DNA of 39,493 bases from a virus. Made by a program: the position numbers and the translations under genes. The notes under the pieces are model-generated. The model saw nothing but the letters and a program-made list of their open reading frames with translations. It did not search any database and was not told the origin of the DNA. Location: positions 1-39,493 of the IMG/VR virus record IMGVR_UViG_3300046511_000932, one strand, 5' to 3'. Position 1 is the stretch's first letter, and each line of letters opens with the position of its first letter. Below, one piece after another: positions 24,937-30,874 of the stretch.

Positions 24937-25139
24937 TGCAGCCTCAGGCCGCACGCGGCGGTGTGGTACTCGCACTCGACGCCTTGCTGGCACTCGACGA
25001 TATGCGAGTAGGTTCCTGCGTCCTTCATGCAGTCGTTGAGCCTCTGCTCGTAGGAGTGCACGCCGCAGCCCTCGAGCGCCCAGATGATGAGCGCGGCGAA
25101 GAGCACGACGCCGGCGAAGATGAGGAGGTTACGGGCCAT
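24933..25139 (-). CDS. Small membrane protein with Cys-rich periplasmic part
   Basis: 68-residue protein. Residues 5-23 are one strongly hydrophobic segment (LLIFAGVVLFAALIIWALE) after the basic start MARN, giving a membrane anchor. It is followed by GCG and a domain with four further cysteines (C37, C50, C56, C63 approximately), which could form disulfides outside the cytoplasm. The position of the first Cys after the hydrophobic stretch resembles a lipobox, but Glu two residues before Cys is atypical, so lipidation is doubtful. It starts 11 bases before the end of the preceding gene. Confidence 0.65.
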   Translation of the reverse strand: MARNLLIFAGVVLFAALIIWALEGCGVHSYEQRLNDCMKDAGTYSHIVECQQGVECEYHTAACGLRLQ

Positions 25140-25344
25140 GGTTCTCCTGTCGAAGGCCGGTGCCGTTGCAGTGCACGCAAGGCGTGTCGATACCGGCGTG
25201 TGAGTCGAGGCCCGTGCCGAGGCAGTAGGGGCACCGCACGTTCTCGACCATGTACCGCTGCACACGCGCACGAGCGGCCGCGAAGAGGGCCTCTCGGAGG
25301 TTGAGGACCGTGTCGAGGGCGGCGGCGAAGAGGGGGCCGATCAT
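25129..25344 (-). CDS. Small zinc-ribbon protein with two CxxC-x-G-x-G motifs
   Basis: 71-residue protein with an N-terminal helical half (MIGPLFAAALDTVLNLREAL) and a C-terminal DnaJ-type zinc ribbon: CPYCLGTG (residues ~38-45) and CVHCNGTG (~56-63). It shares the double motif with the protein at 567-752 but is otherwise different. One zinc is expected. ATGA overlap with the upstream gene. Proteins of this kind are common among phage small genes, with roles in protein or nucleic-acid interactions. Confidence 0.7.
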   Translation of the reverse strand: MIGPLFAAALDTVLNLREALFAAARARVQRYMVENVRCPYCLGTGLDSHAGIDTPCVHCNGTGLRQENHGP

Positions 25345-25694
25345 CGCTCAAGCTCCGAGTCGAAGAACGTGGCCCCGCGCCACATGGCTCGCCAGAGCAC
25401 GGCGTCGTCCTCGTTCTCGAGGTCGATGGCCTTCGGGAAGCGAATCTCGAGGGTGTGCTCTTGCCCGTGGCACTTGCCGCGGATGCGCGCGTACTCGCCG
25501 CCCCATTCGAGCGCCTCGACGGAGTCCACATACTTCTGCTTTTCGACGGGCAGCCCACCCTCGTCGTAGACCGTGACCTTGCACCGCCCGCAGCGTGGGA
25601 AGAGCAGGAGATGACCCTCGTCGGTGCGCTTGTTGGCGCGCTCGACCAGGTCCAGGAGCCCCACGGGCCGGCGGACGCGGGCGATGAGGCCCAT
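25341..25694 (-). CDS. Hypothetical protein with one cysteine pair
   Basis: 117-residue protein. The middle has CGRC (about residues 35-38) in FPRCGRCKVTVYDEGGLPVEK, and a later GKCHGQEHTLEIRFPKAIDLEN; together three cysteines and a histidine could bind a metal. The C-terminus is aromatic/acidic (VLWRAMWRGATFFDSELER). Overlap ATGA with the neighbours on both sides. No family recognised. Confidence 0.65.
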   Translation of the reverse strand: MGLIARVRRPVGLLDLVERANKRTDEGHLLLFPRCGRCKVTVYDEGGLPVEKQKYVDSVEALEWGGEYARIRGKCHGQEHTLEIRFPKAIDLENEDDAVLWRAMWRGATFFDSELER

Positions 25695-25954
25695 CAGGCA
25701 ACCTTGTCGCGCGAGCGCTTCTCTTCAGCCTTGGCGATGCCGGGCATGAAGGCCGCCTCCTGCCATTCGAGGACCTCGGTCACGCCGATGCCGAGCGCGT
25801 AGGCCGCCTTCACATGCGTGACGAGGAAGGCGCCGCCGTCGATGCGCTCGATGACGAAGCCATCGGCGGCGAGGAACTGCTTCGTGAACGTCGGCGAGGC
25901 CTTCGTCGGGTCGCGGTGCTGGTTGTTCGTCTTGAGGCAGGTGCAGCGGGTCAT
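25694..25954 (-). CDS. Hypothetical small protein
   Basis: 86-residue protein, MTRCTCLKTNNQHRD start, with a central alpha/beta region (FVIERIDGGAFLVTHVKAAYALGIGVTEVLEWQ) and a basic C-terminus (AKAEEKRSRDKVA). The two N-terminal cysteines may pair or bind metal. The stop overlaps the next start by one base (TAATG-like arrangement), and its own start overlaps the GNAT stop. No function recognised. Confidence 0.65.
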   Translation of the reverse strand: MTRCTCLKTNNQHRDPTKASPTFTKQFLAADGFVIERIDGGAFLVTHVKAAYALGIGVTEVLEWQEAAFMPGIAKAEEKRSRDKVA

Positions 25955-26406
25955 GGGCGCCTTGTCTGCGCCCGGCGGACGGCGTCCGTGAGCGCGTAGG
26001 GGTTGAACGTGAAGCCTCGGAAGGCCTTCGAGAGCTCCTTCGGCTTGTGATGCGTGTGCCAGCCGCTGAGCCCGCAGACCTCACGCACGAGCGCCGAGGC
26101 GATGCCGAGCCCGCGGAGCTCGCGGCCGACGAAGACGTAATGGCAGACGCCGAGCGCGCCGCAGACCCACGCCTGAATCGTGTTGGGCCCTTCGGGCGCG
26201 ATGACGGCGACAACCAGCGGCATCAAGTCGCGGATGACCCGACGCTGCCCCTCCGACCACGTGTCGATGTGCAGCTTGCCCGGAGCGATGCGCCGGTACG
26301 TCGAGCACCACGACGAGACGACGTACTCGGGCACCGGCGGCGCCACGAGGTGGAAGCGCGTCCCGGCGACGGTCAGGCCGCGGGGCTCGAGCACGGGGGC
26401 CATCAT
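25951..26406 (-). CDS. GNAT-family N-acetyltransferase
   Basis: 151-residue protein with the GNAT signature: strand GVCHYVFVGRELRGLGIASALVREVC, in which RGLGIA (residues 98-103) is the acetyl-CoA pyrophosphate-binding loop (R-x-x-G-x-G/A). It should transfer an acetyl group to an amine; the substrate is unknown. Start chosen at the first of two ATGs (ATGATG overlapping the small-terminase stop). It lies between the two terminase subunits together with other small genes. A second, more degenerate GNAT-like gene is at 12350-12757. Confidence 0.75.
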   Translation of the reverse strand: MMAPVLEPRGLTVAGTRFHLVAPPVPEYVVSSWCSTYRRIAPGKLHIDTWSEGQRRVIRDLMPLVVAVIAPEGPNTIQAWVCGALGVCHYVFVGRELRGLGIASALVREVCGLSGWHTHHKPKELSKAFRGFTFNPYALTDAVRRAQTRRP

Positions 26407-26945
26407 GACGACGCCCCCTCGAGGGCCTCGGCGGCCGCCTCGAACTGCGCGCGGACGTCGTCGGTCTCGGCCATCTTGGCGAGGGCGCGGAGGTAGACGC
26501 GAGCCTCTTCGGGGCCGAGCAGGTCGATGTTGTGCGGGAGCTCGATGGACTTCATCGCGATCTCGCTCTTCGTCTCGATGCGCTTGCCCCATCGCTTGTT
26601 GTGGCGGCGCTCGAGCAGCCACGCGTTCGGCTGCCAATCGATCTGACCCGCGACTTCGATGCGCCGAAGGAGGCCCACCTCGGCGTCGGCCATGGCCTTG
26701 CGCGTGGCGAGGTAGAAGCGGGCATGCGGCGCGTGCTCAGCGTCGTCGCCCTCGAGGGCGAGCTTCCCGATCTTCATCCAGCGCCGGTACGTGTCCCACG
26801 AGATGCCGGCCGAGATGCAGGCGACGGTGATGTAGTTGCCCGCGCGAATGGCATCGAGGGCGGCCATCGCTTCGGGGCCTTCGGGCGAGATGCCCTTCTT
26901 GCCCTTCGCCTTCTTCCAGTCTTTGGGAGCGCGAGGGTCGCTCAT
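26403..26945 (-). CDS. Terminase small subunit
   Basis: 180-residue DNA-recognition component of the packaging motor. The N-terminal ~70 residues form a helix-turn-helix (AIRAGNYITVACISAGISWDTYRRWMKIG), followed by a helical oligomerisation region (ARFYLATRKAMADAEVGLLRRIE) and PNAWLLERRHNKRWGKR, a pattern typical of small terminases. The C-terminus is acidic. It precedes the large terminase by about 2.4 kb, with small genes in between. ATGA overlap with the upstream glycosyltransferase-like gene. Confidence 0.8.
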   Translation of the reverse strand: MSDPRAPKDWKKAKGKKGISPEGPEAMAALDAIRAGNYITVACISAGISWDTYRRWMKIGKLALEGDDAEHAPHARFYLATRKAMADAEVGLLRRIEVAGQIDWQPNAWLLERRHNKRWGKRIETKSEIAMKSIELPHNIDLLGPEEARVYLRALAKMAETDDVRAQFEAAAEALEGASS

Positions 26946-27715
26946 CGCTGCCTCTCGAGGTCGTAGGCCTTCTCGACGAGGCCGCCGGCCTTCCAGGCGT
27001 GGGGCTGCACGTTGGTCAAGAGGCGCCAGTGGTTGCCGTGGTACTGGCGACCGAAGCGGGCGATGGGCCCCGTCTGCCAGCGATGCGCGCCGAGTCCGCT
27101 CACGTCGTCAGGCGGAGGGACCGAGGGCGTGCGGTGGTCGTCGCTGGCATTGCCCACGGTGCTCTCGCCCGGGAGCTGATGGCCGACGAGGCTCGGGAGC
27201 GTTGTGAGGATGCGCCGGCCCGTGGCCATCGCCCAGAGGTTGATGCGGCCGTCGTCCGTATGCTCGCCCGTGAAGTTCGCGTCGTGCCAGGCGAGGAACT
27301 CCTTCACGTTCTCGCGGTGCATGCCGCAGCCCACGCCGACGAGGCCATCGGGGGTCGTGTAGAAGGCAGCGCCCCTCGCGTGGGCTTCAGGCGCGCGCTC
27401 GTTCGCCGTGTAGAAGCAGACCGGGTCGCGGGGGCTGCGAGCGTTGGCGGCGTCGAGGGCATCGAGGGCCGCCTGCTTGAAGCCGACGGGCACGCTGGCG
27501 TCGTCGTTCAGGAGCACGATGAAGTCGGAGCCGTCCTCGAGCCCGTGCTCCCAGCACTTCCGAGCCGTCCACCAGGCGCCGCGCTTGGCGTCGTCCACCA
27601 TGAAGTAGGCGCCGTTGACCTCGAGGTCGCCGCCGAGCTGCCTATCGAGCGCGCGCCCCGACTCCACGCGCCCTGGGAACGCGGGGCAATGCATGATGTA
27701 GAAGGCGACGCTCAC
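26942..27715 (-). CDS. Glycosyltransferase-like protein (GT-A fold)
   Basis: 257-residue protein. The N-terminal part follows a nucleotide-sugar transferase outline: VAFYIMHCPAFPGRV, then FIVLLNDDASVPVGFKQAALDAL, where NDDAS (70-74) takes the place of the DxD metal-binding motif, then the acceptor-side GVGCGMHRENVKEFLAWHDANFTGEHTDDGRINLWAM. The strand/helix order resembles family-2 glycosyltransferases. The acceptor is unknown; candidates are phage DNA, capsid or host surface glycans. GTG start overlapping the previous small gene. Confidence 0.65.
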   Translation of the reverse strand: MSVAFYIMHCPAFPGRVESGRALDRQLGGDLEVNGAYFMVDDAKRGAWWTARKCWEHGLEDGSDFIVLLNDDASVPVGFKQAALDALDAANARSPRDPVCFYTANERAPEAHARGAAFYTTPDGLVGVGCGMHRENVKEFLAWHDANFTGEHTDDGRINLWAMATGRRILTTLPSLVGHQLPGESTVGNASDDHRTPSVPPPDDVSGLGAHRWQTGPIARFGRQYHGNHWRLLTNVQPHAWKAGGLVEKAYDLERQR

Positions 27716-27822
27716 GCCGCACCGCCCATCGGCCCGGGCGGACCTTCGTCGCGGCACGCCTCGATGACGATCCAAAGACCCACGAGAATGAGCACGGCGG
27801 TCACCTTGATGAAGGTCGTCAC
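27712..27822 (-). CDS. 36-residue single-pass membrane protein between two glycosyltransferase genes
   Basis: A very short ORF: GTG 27822 overlaps the stop of the upstream gene and its stop overlaps the GTG of the downstream gene, so it fills the space exactly. Residues 5-21 are hydrophobic (IKVTAVLILVGLWIVIE), followed by a hydrophilic Pro/Gly tail. The perfect stop/start overlaps on both sides and the high third-position GC support real translation. Function unknown; a membrane anchor or modulator for its neighbours is conceivable. Confidence 0.65.
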   Translation of the reverse strand: MTTFIKVTAVLILVGLWIVIEACRDEGPPGPMGGAA

Positions 27823-28514
27823 GCGGCCTCCCGGGGGCTGAAGAGCTGCCCCTGGTACACGTGCCGGCCGGCGTGACCGAACCACGCGGGGCCGTAGCAG
27901 TGAATGCGCCCGCCCATGCCCCGCCAGCGCTGGCAGAAGGCGTAGTCCTCGGAGAGGTAGCGCCGGCGCGTCGGCTCGATAAACGGGATGAAGAAGCCGA
28001 ACTGCGGCTCCCCGGGAGCGTCGTCCATGTCCGAGACGAGGAGGAGCTCCGGGTGCTCCTCCGCCATGCGCACGAGGACGCTCCGCTCGATGCAAAGAAA
28101 GCCCGTGGCAATCTCCTGCACCTCGAGCCAGCCGTCCGGCTCGGGCACGCTCACCCCCGCAGCGAGGTCCGCCTCGAGCGGATTCACGTTGAAGCCGGCG
28201 CCGATGGCCTTCTTCGGATAGGCCCCGCCAACGACAGGCTTTCCGCTCTCAATCAAACGCAGAACATCGGTCGACTCAAACGCGATATCGGCGTCGATAA
28301 AGAAGAGGTGCGTGCAGTCCGACTTGAGGAAGTCATGGGCCAGCCTGTTTCGGCCGCGGCTGATGAGAGAATCGTGAACGTTGAAATTAGCCTTGAAGAC
28401 GCAGCCTCTTTGGACGAGCGTGCTCACGAGCATCGTCCAGCTCTGGACAAACTCCGCGTCGAGATTGCCGCCAAAGTTGGGCACCGCGAAGTACGGTTTG
28501 AACAGCCAACCCAT
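27819..28514 (-). CDS. Glycosyltransferase-like protein (first gene of the late operon)
   Basis: 231-residue protein of a type often found in phages and in glycan clusters. The N-terminal region has ISRGRNRLAHDFLKS (residues ~51-65) followed by CTHLFFIDADIAFE, where D74-x-D76 is the DxD motif for metal-nucleotide-sugar binding, then LRLIESGKPVVGGAYPKK and an aromatic C-terminal domain with SEDYAFCQRWRGMGGRIHCYG. The ATG 28514 lacks a good SD. It starts the ~27-kb minus-strand operon and faces the ParA cassette across the regulatory region 28515-28656. Confidence 0.7.
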   Translation of the reverse strand: MGWLFKPYFAVPNFGGNLDAEFVQSWTMLVSTLVQRGCVFKANFNVHDSLISRGRNRLAHDFLKSDCTHLFFIDADIAFESTDVLRLIESGKPVVGGAYPKKAIGAGFNVNPLEADLAAGVSVPEPDGWLEVQEIATGFLCIERSVLVRMAEEHPELLLVSDMDDAPGEPQFGFFIPFIEPTRRRYLSEDYAFCQRWRGMGGRIHCYGPAWFGHAGRHVYQGQLFSPREAA

Positions 28515-28656
28515 GTGCGAGTGATGCTCGCCGAAGTACTTCGATTGAACAAGTCAGCTTTTCCCCATCTGGAATAGCTAACTTGTTGACACTTCGAATT
28601 GTCTACTTGTCTACAAGCTTGCAATTCGACTTGTTGAATGCTTGGCTCATCCCCCG
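28515..28656. promoter_or_regulatory. Divergent regulatory region with ACTTGT boxes and a 36-bp interrupted palindrome (candidate parS/operator)
   Basis: This 142-base AT-rich gap separates the late operon (minus) from parA (plus). It has four copies of a box resembling GACTTGTTGA: 28548-28555 (reversed), 28580-28589, 28604-28613 and 28628-28637. Bases 28594-28629 form a dyad: TCGAATTG (28594-28601) pairs with CAATTCGA (28622-28629), and nested on the same centre CTTGT (28606-28610) pairs with ACAAG (28613-28617). TTGACA at 28586-28591 with TCTACA at 28610-28615 (18-base spacing) is a possible parA promoter lying across the dyad. ParA partners with ribbon-helix-helix folds commonly bind such arrays, both as centromere and operator. 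Confidence 0.6.
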
Positions 28657-29322
28657 ATGGGCAGCAGCAGTATCGTCGCCATCGCGAACATGAAGGGCGG
28701 CGTCGGAAAGACGACCGTCGCGCAGACGCTCGCGTGCTTTCTGGCCGATGCGGGCGCGCGCGTGTGCCTCGTCGACGCCGACCCGCAGGGGACGAGCCGG
28801 GTGTGGGCCGAGAAGGCCGCGGAGCTCGGGCGCGACGTGCCGCGGGTGATGAACCTGGGCGGCGCCGAGGCGATGCACCGGGAGCTCAAGAAGATGCGCG
28901 CCGAGTGGGACGTCGTCGTCGTCGACTGCCCGCCGCGCATGGGCCGCGAGACGCGGGCGGCGATGGCCGTGGCCGACGTAGTGCTCTTGCCCATAAGCCC
29001 GGGGGTCGCCGACCTCTGGGCGCTGCAAGACACGCTCGCTGTCCTCGAGGAGGCGCGCGGCTTCAACACGGAGCTCGAGGCGCGGGCGGTTCTCAATCGC
29101 TTCGATACGACCCTCATGGCGAAGGGCATCGCGGGGAGCCTCGAGGGCGCCGGCGTGGAAGCGCTCGCGGCGCGGCTCACGGCGCGCGTGACGTTCTCCG
29201 AGGCGATGGCGGAGGGGCGCTCGGTGCTCTCCTACGCCCCGGCGAGCAAGGCGGCGTTTGAGGCACGGCGCTTCGGGCGCGAGGTCGAGGCCCTCATGGG
29301 CGGGAAGGCGCGGGCGGCATGA
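28657..29322 (+). CDS. parA: ParA-family partition ATPase
   Basis: 221-residue Walker-type ATPase. Deviant Walker A KGGVGKTT (residues 13-20) with the signature lysine, VDADPQG (39-45) as the A' motif and VVVVDCPP (87-93) as Walker B. This is the small ParA type without an N-terminal DNA-binding domain, used in plasmid-type Ib systems where the second protein is a ribbon-helix-helix. It would bind the nucleoid non-specifically and move its cargo. Start ATG 28657 is chosen; there is no SD, and a TTG five codons earlier is an alternative. It overlaps the next gene (ATGA). Confidence 0.85.
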   Translation: MGSSSIVAIANMKGGVGKTTVAQTLACFLADAGARVCLVDADPQGTSRVWAEKAAELGRDVPRVMNLGGAEAMHRELKKMRAEWDVVVVDCPPRMGRETRAAMAVADVVLLPISPGVADLWALQDTLAVLEEARGFNTELEARAVLNRFDTTLMAKGIAGSLEGAGVEALAARLTARVTFSEAMAEGRSVLSYAPASKAAFEARRFGREVEALMGGKARAA

Positions 29323-29555
29323 GCAAGCGATTCGACGCGGGCAATCTCCTCCGAGCGGACGCGTTCGTCGCGAAGGCCGATGCGCCCACCGCGCTCCCGT
29401 CCCCGCGGGACGTGAAGGCCTTCGCCGAGGAGATGCTCGCCGTGCGCGTGCCTGTCCGGTTGAAGAAGAGCGTGCAGATTGCCGCCGTCGAGCGCGGCGA
29501 GACTCTCCGGACCCTCGTCATCGAGGCGCTACACGCGGCGGGCTTCCGCGAGTAA
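29319..29555 (+). CDS. Ribbon-helix-helix partner of ParA (ParG/ParB-like centromere-binding candidate)
   Basis: 78-residue protein coupled to parA. The first 45 residues are flexible and basic (MSKRFDAGNLLRADAFVAKAD), the last ~37 fit a ribbon-helix-helix: strand MLAVRVPVRLKK, helix KSVQIAAVERG, turn ETLRT, helix LVIEALHAAGF. Such short partners (ParG, omega) bind the upstream operator/centromere and stimulate ParA's ATPase through their N-terminal tail. No similarity to large ParB/Noc proteins. The stop is followed by a strong hairpin. Confidence 0.75.
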   Translation: MSKRFDAGNLLRADAFVAKADAPTALPSPRDVKAFAEEMLAVRVPVRLKKSVQIAAVERGETLRTLVIEALHAAGFRE

Positions 29556-29576
29556 GCTTGAGGTGCTCGAGCGGTT

Positions 29577-29609
29577 GAACGCCCGTCGGACTCCCCCCGG
29601 CGGGCGTTC
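29577..29609. terminator. Bidirectional terminator-like hairpin between convergent genes
   Basis: GAACGCCCG (29577-29585) pairs perfectly with CGGGCGTTC (29601-29609), 9 bp with a 15-base C-rich loop. It lies between the converging ParA partner gene and the minus-strand gene at 29611. A CTATTT follows on the plus strand; there is no real U-tract on the minus strand, so it may act mainly on the plus transcript. Confidence 0.65.
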
Positions 29610-29610
29610 G

Positions 29611-30045
29611 CTATTTCAGACCGAGTCTCCGCCGGAGGGGGATGCGAATCTTCGCCCGCGCGTTCATCACGCTCGCGCGTATCTCGTCGAGTTCCTCAAG
29701 CTGCCCCTTGAGATGAGCCTTCGTGTCCTGCAACAGCACCTCGAGTTCATGGAACTCTTCGGAGTCGTCGAGCATGGTCGCGGTCCGATCGAGTTCTTCG
29801 ACGACTCCAATAACGATCGAGACGCTTGGTTTACAGTCGAGCGTGTCAGCGAGAAGGCGCGCGAAGGCTCGGAAGCCGAGTCCGAAGGCTTCCTCGGGCG
29901 TCGACCCGGTCACGCGCAGGCGATTGCGCCGCAACGCGAGGGCGGTGAGCTTCTCCGAATGCTCGCGAATGCCGGGCTGGCTCTCGCACCAACCGTAATG
30001 ACAGAGCGGTTCGTCGCTCCCGCACCCCTTGCACGTCTCAGTCAT
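29611..30045 (-). CDS. Hypothetical protein with N-terminal Cys/His cluster
   Basis: 144-residue protein starting MTETCKGCGSDEPLCHYGWC, where four cysteines and one histidine in the first 20 residues form a probable zinc ribbon. The rest is predicted helical (FRAFARLLADTLD, then long Glu/Leu-rich segments DSEEFHELEVLLQDTKAHLKGQLEEL) and ends in a very basic RRRLGLK tail. Last gene of the minus-strand replication group. ATGA overlap with the upstream gene via a repeated junction (30041-30057). No function recognised. Confidence 0.7.
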   Translation of the reverse strand: MTETCKGCGSDEPLCHYGWCESQPGIREHSEKLTALALRRNRLRVTGSTPEEAFGLGFRAFARLLADTLDCKPSVSIVIGVVEELDRTATMLDDSEEFHELEVLLQDTKAHLKGQLEELDEIRASVMNARAKIRIPLRRRLGLK

Positions 30046-30057
30046 CCGTCCGTCCCC
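30041..30057. repeat. 17-bp repeated gene junction, copy 1
   Basis: Identical to 30427-30443. On the minus strand it encodes the C-terminal TDG, the TGA stop and the ATG of the next gene, with GGACGGACGG as a possible ribosome binding stretch. Two consecutive genes of the replication group use the same junction. Confidence 0.7.
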
Positions 30058-30431
30058 ACCTTCTTCTTCACCTTCGAGTACGGCCGGAACGCGTCGCCCT
30101 CTTTCCACTCTTCGGGCACCGGAGGCCACCTGCAGCTCTTGTCGATAACGTTGGGCATGAGCTTAGCGGCAAGCGCGTAGGCGACCTGGAAGGCCTCAGC
30201 GAGGTGAGCCATCTGGTCGTGCCAGCAGACGTGGTACGCGCCCTCCGAACTCGTCGACCAGTTCGCGCAGCCGTCCCACTTGATGCCGCCCTTAATGGCG
30301 TTATCCCAAAGCTCGCCGTCCGAGCTCAGCTCTAGGTTGAAGACGTGAAAGTCGACGACGTGCGTGTTGCCTTCAGCGAGCTCCGCCTCCACACGCAGCG
30401 ATTCATCGACCCGATGAGAGAGCTTCGTCAT
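30042..30431 (-). CDS. Hypothetical protein of the replication operon
   Basis: 129-residue protein, acidic N-terminal half with strands (NTHVVDFHVFNLELSSDGELWD), a Trp-rich centre (IKWDGCANWSTSSEGAYHVCWHDQ) and a helix (HLAEAFQVAYALAAKLMPNVI), ending in a basic segment with VKKKVGTDG. The centre and length recall small phage proteins of unknown function that sit near replication genes. Start ATG 30431 overlaps the RusA stop. Its C-terminus and that of RusA (GTDG) are encoded by the same 17-base sequence. Confidence 0.65.
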   Translation of the reverse strand: MTKLSHRVDESLRVEAELAEGNTHVVDFHVFNLELSSDGELWDNAIKGGIKWDGCANWSTSSEGAYHVCWHDQMAHLAEAFQVAYALAAKLMPNVIDKSCRWPPVPEEWKEGDAFRPYSKVKKKVGTDG

Positions 30432-30443
30432 CCGTCCGTCCCC
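30427..30443. repeat. 17-bp repeated gene junction, copy 2
   Basis: Second copy, joining the RusA-like gene to the gene at 30042. Spaced 386 bp from copy 1, so recombination between copies would remove exactly one gene and leave a functional junction. Confidence 0.7.
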
Positions 30444-30874
30444 GCCCTTTGCCGCTCCTCCTCGAGGACGCGTTGCCAGACCTCGATGCGCACGCCGTGG
30501 GGCATCTTCTTCGAAGCGCGGTCCTGGCCGTACCGCCATTCGACCCGGGGGTCACGGTCCGACTTGAGGCCGAGGGCGTCGGCGATGCCGTCGCGGACGG
30601 CCTTCAGGGCGCCGCGGAGGTTGTCGTCGTCGAGCTCGCCGCGCGAGAGGCGGGTCATGCGGACGACGAGGGGCATCGTGAGCGTCTGCGGCTCGTTCCG
30701 GTCGCCCGGGTAGGCGCAGAAGCCGGCGCGCCGAAGCGGCGTGGCGAGGGCCATGTACGCCCCCGTCCGTTGCGCCGCCGCTCGCCGAGCCCGCTCGTGG
30801 AAGTGGCTCCGGGCGTTGGCCTCGGAGACCGTCATGAGGGGCAGCTCCAGGGCCAGGACGAGAGGGAGGGTCAT
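30428..30874 (-). CDS. rusA: RusA-like Holliday junction resolvase
   Basis: 148-residue endonuclease of the RusA fold. The diagnostic segment is LDDDNLRGALKAVRDGIADALGL (starts at residue 81; DDDN 82-85 and D95 are metal-ligand candidates), followed by SDRDPRVEWRYGQ. RusA dimers cleave four-way junctions produced during recombination-dependent replication. It is coded next to the replication initiator and opposite the recombination operon with exonuclease and annealase. ATGA overlap with the initiator stop. Confidence 0.8.
   Translation of the reverse strand: MTLPLVLALELPLMTVSEANARSHFHERARRAAAQRTGAYMALATPLRRAGFCAYPGDRNEPQTLTMPLVVRMTRLSRGELDDDNLRGALKAVRDGIADALGLKSDRDPRVEWRYGQDRASKKMPHGVRIEVWQRVLEEERQRAGTDG

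Noticed and set aside
28638-29261. Alternative frame starting at ATG 28638
   Set aside because: Runs in another frame across parA; the parA frame has Walker motifs in order, this one only Arg/Gly-rich sequence.
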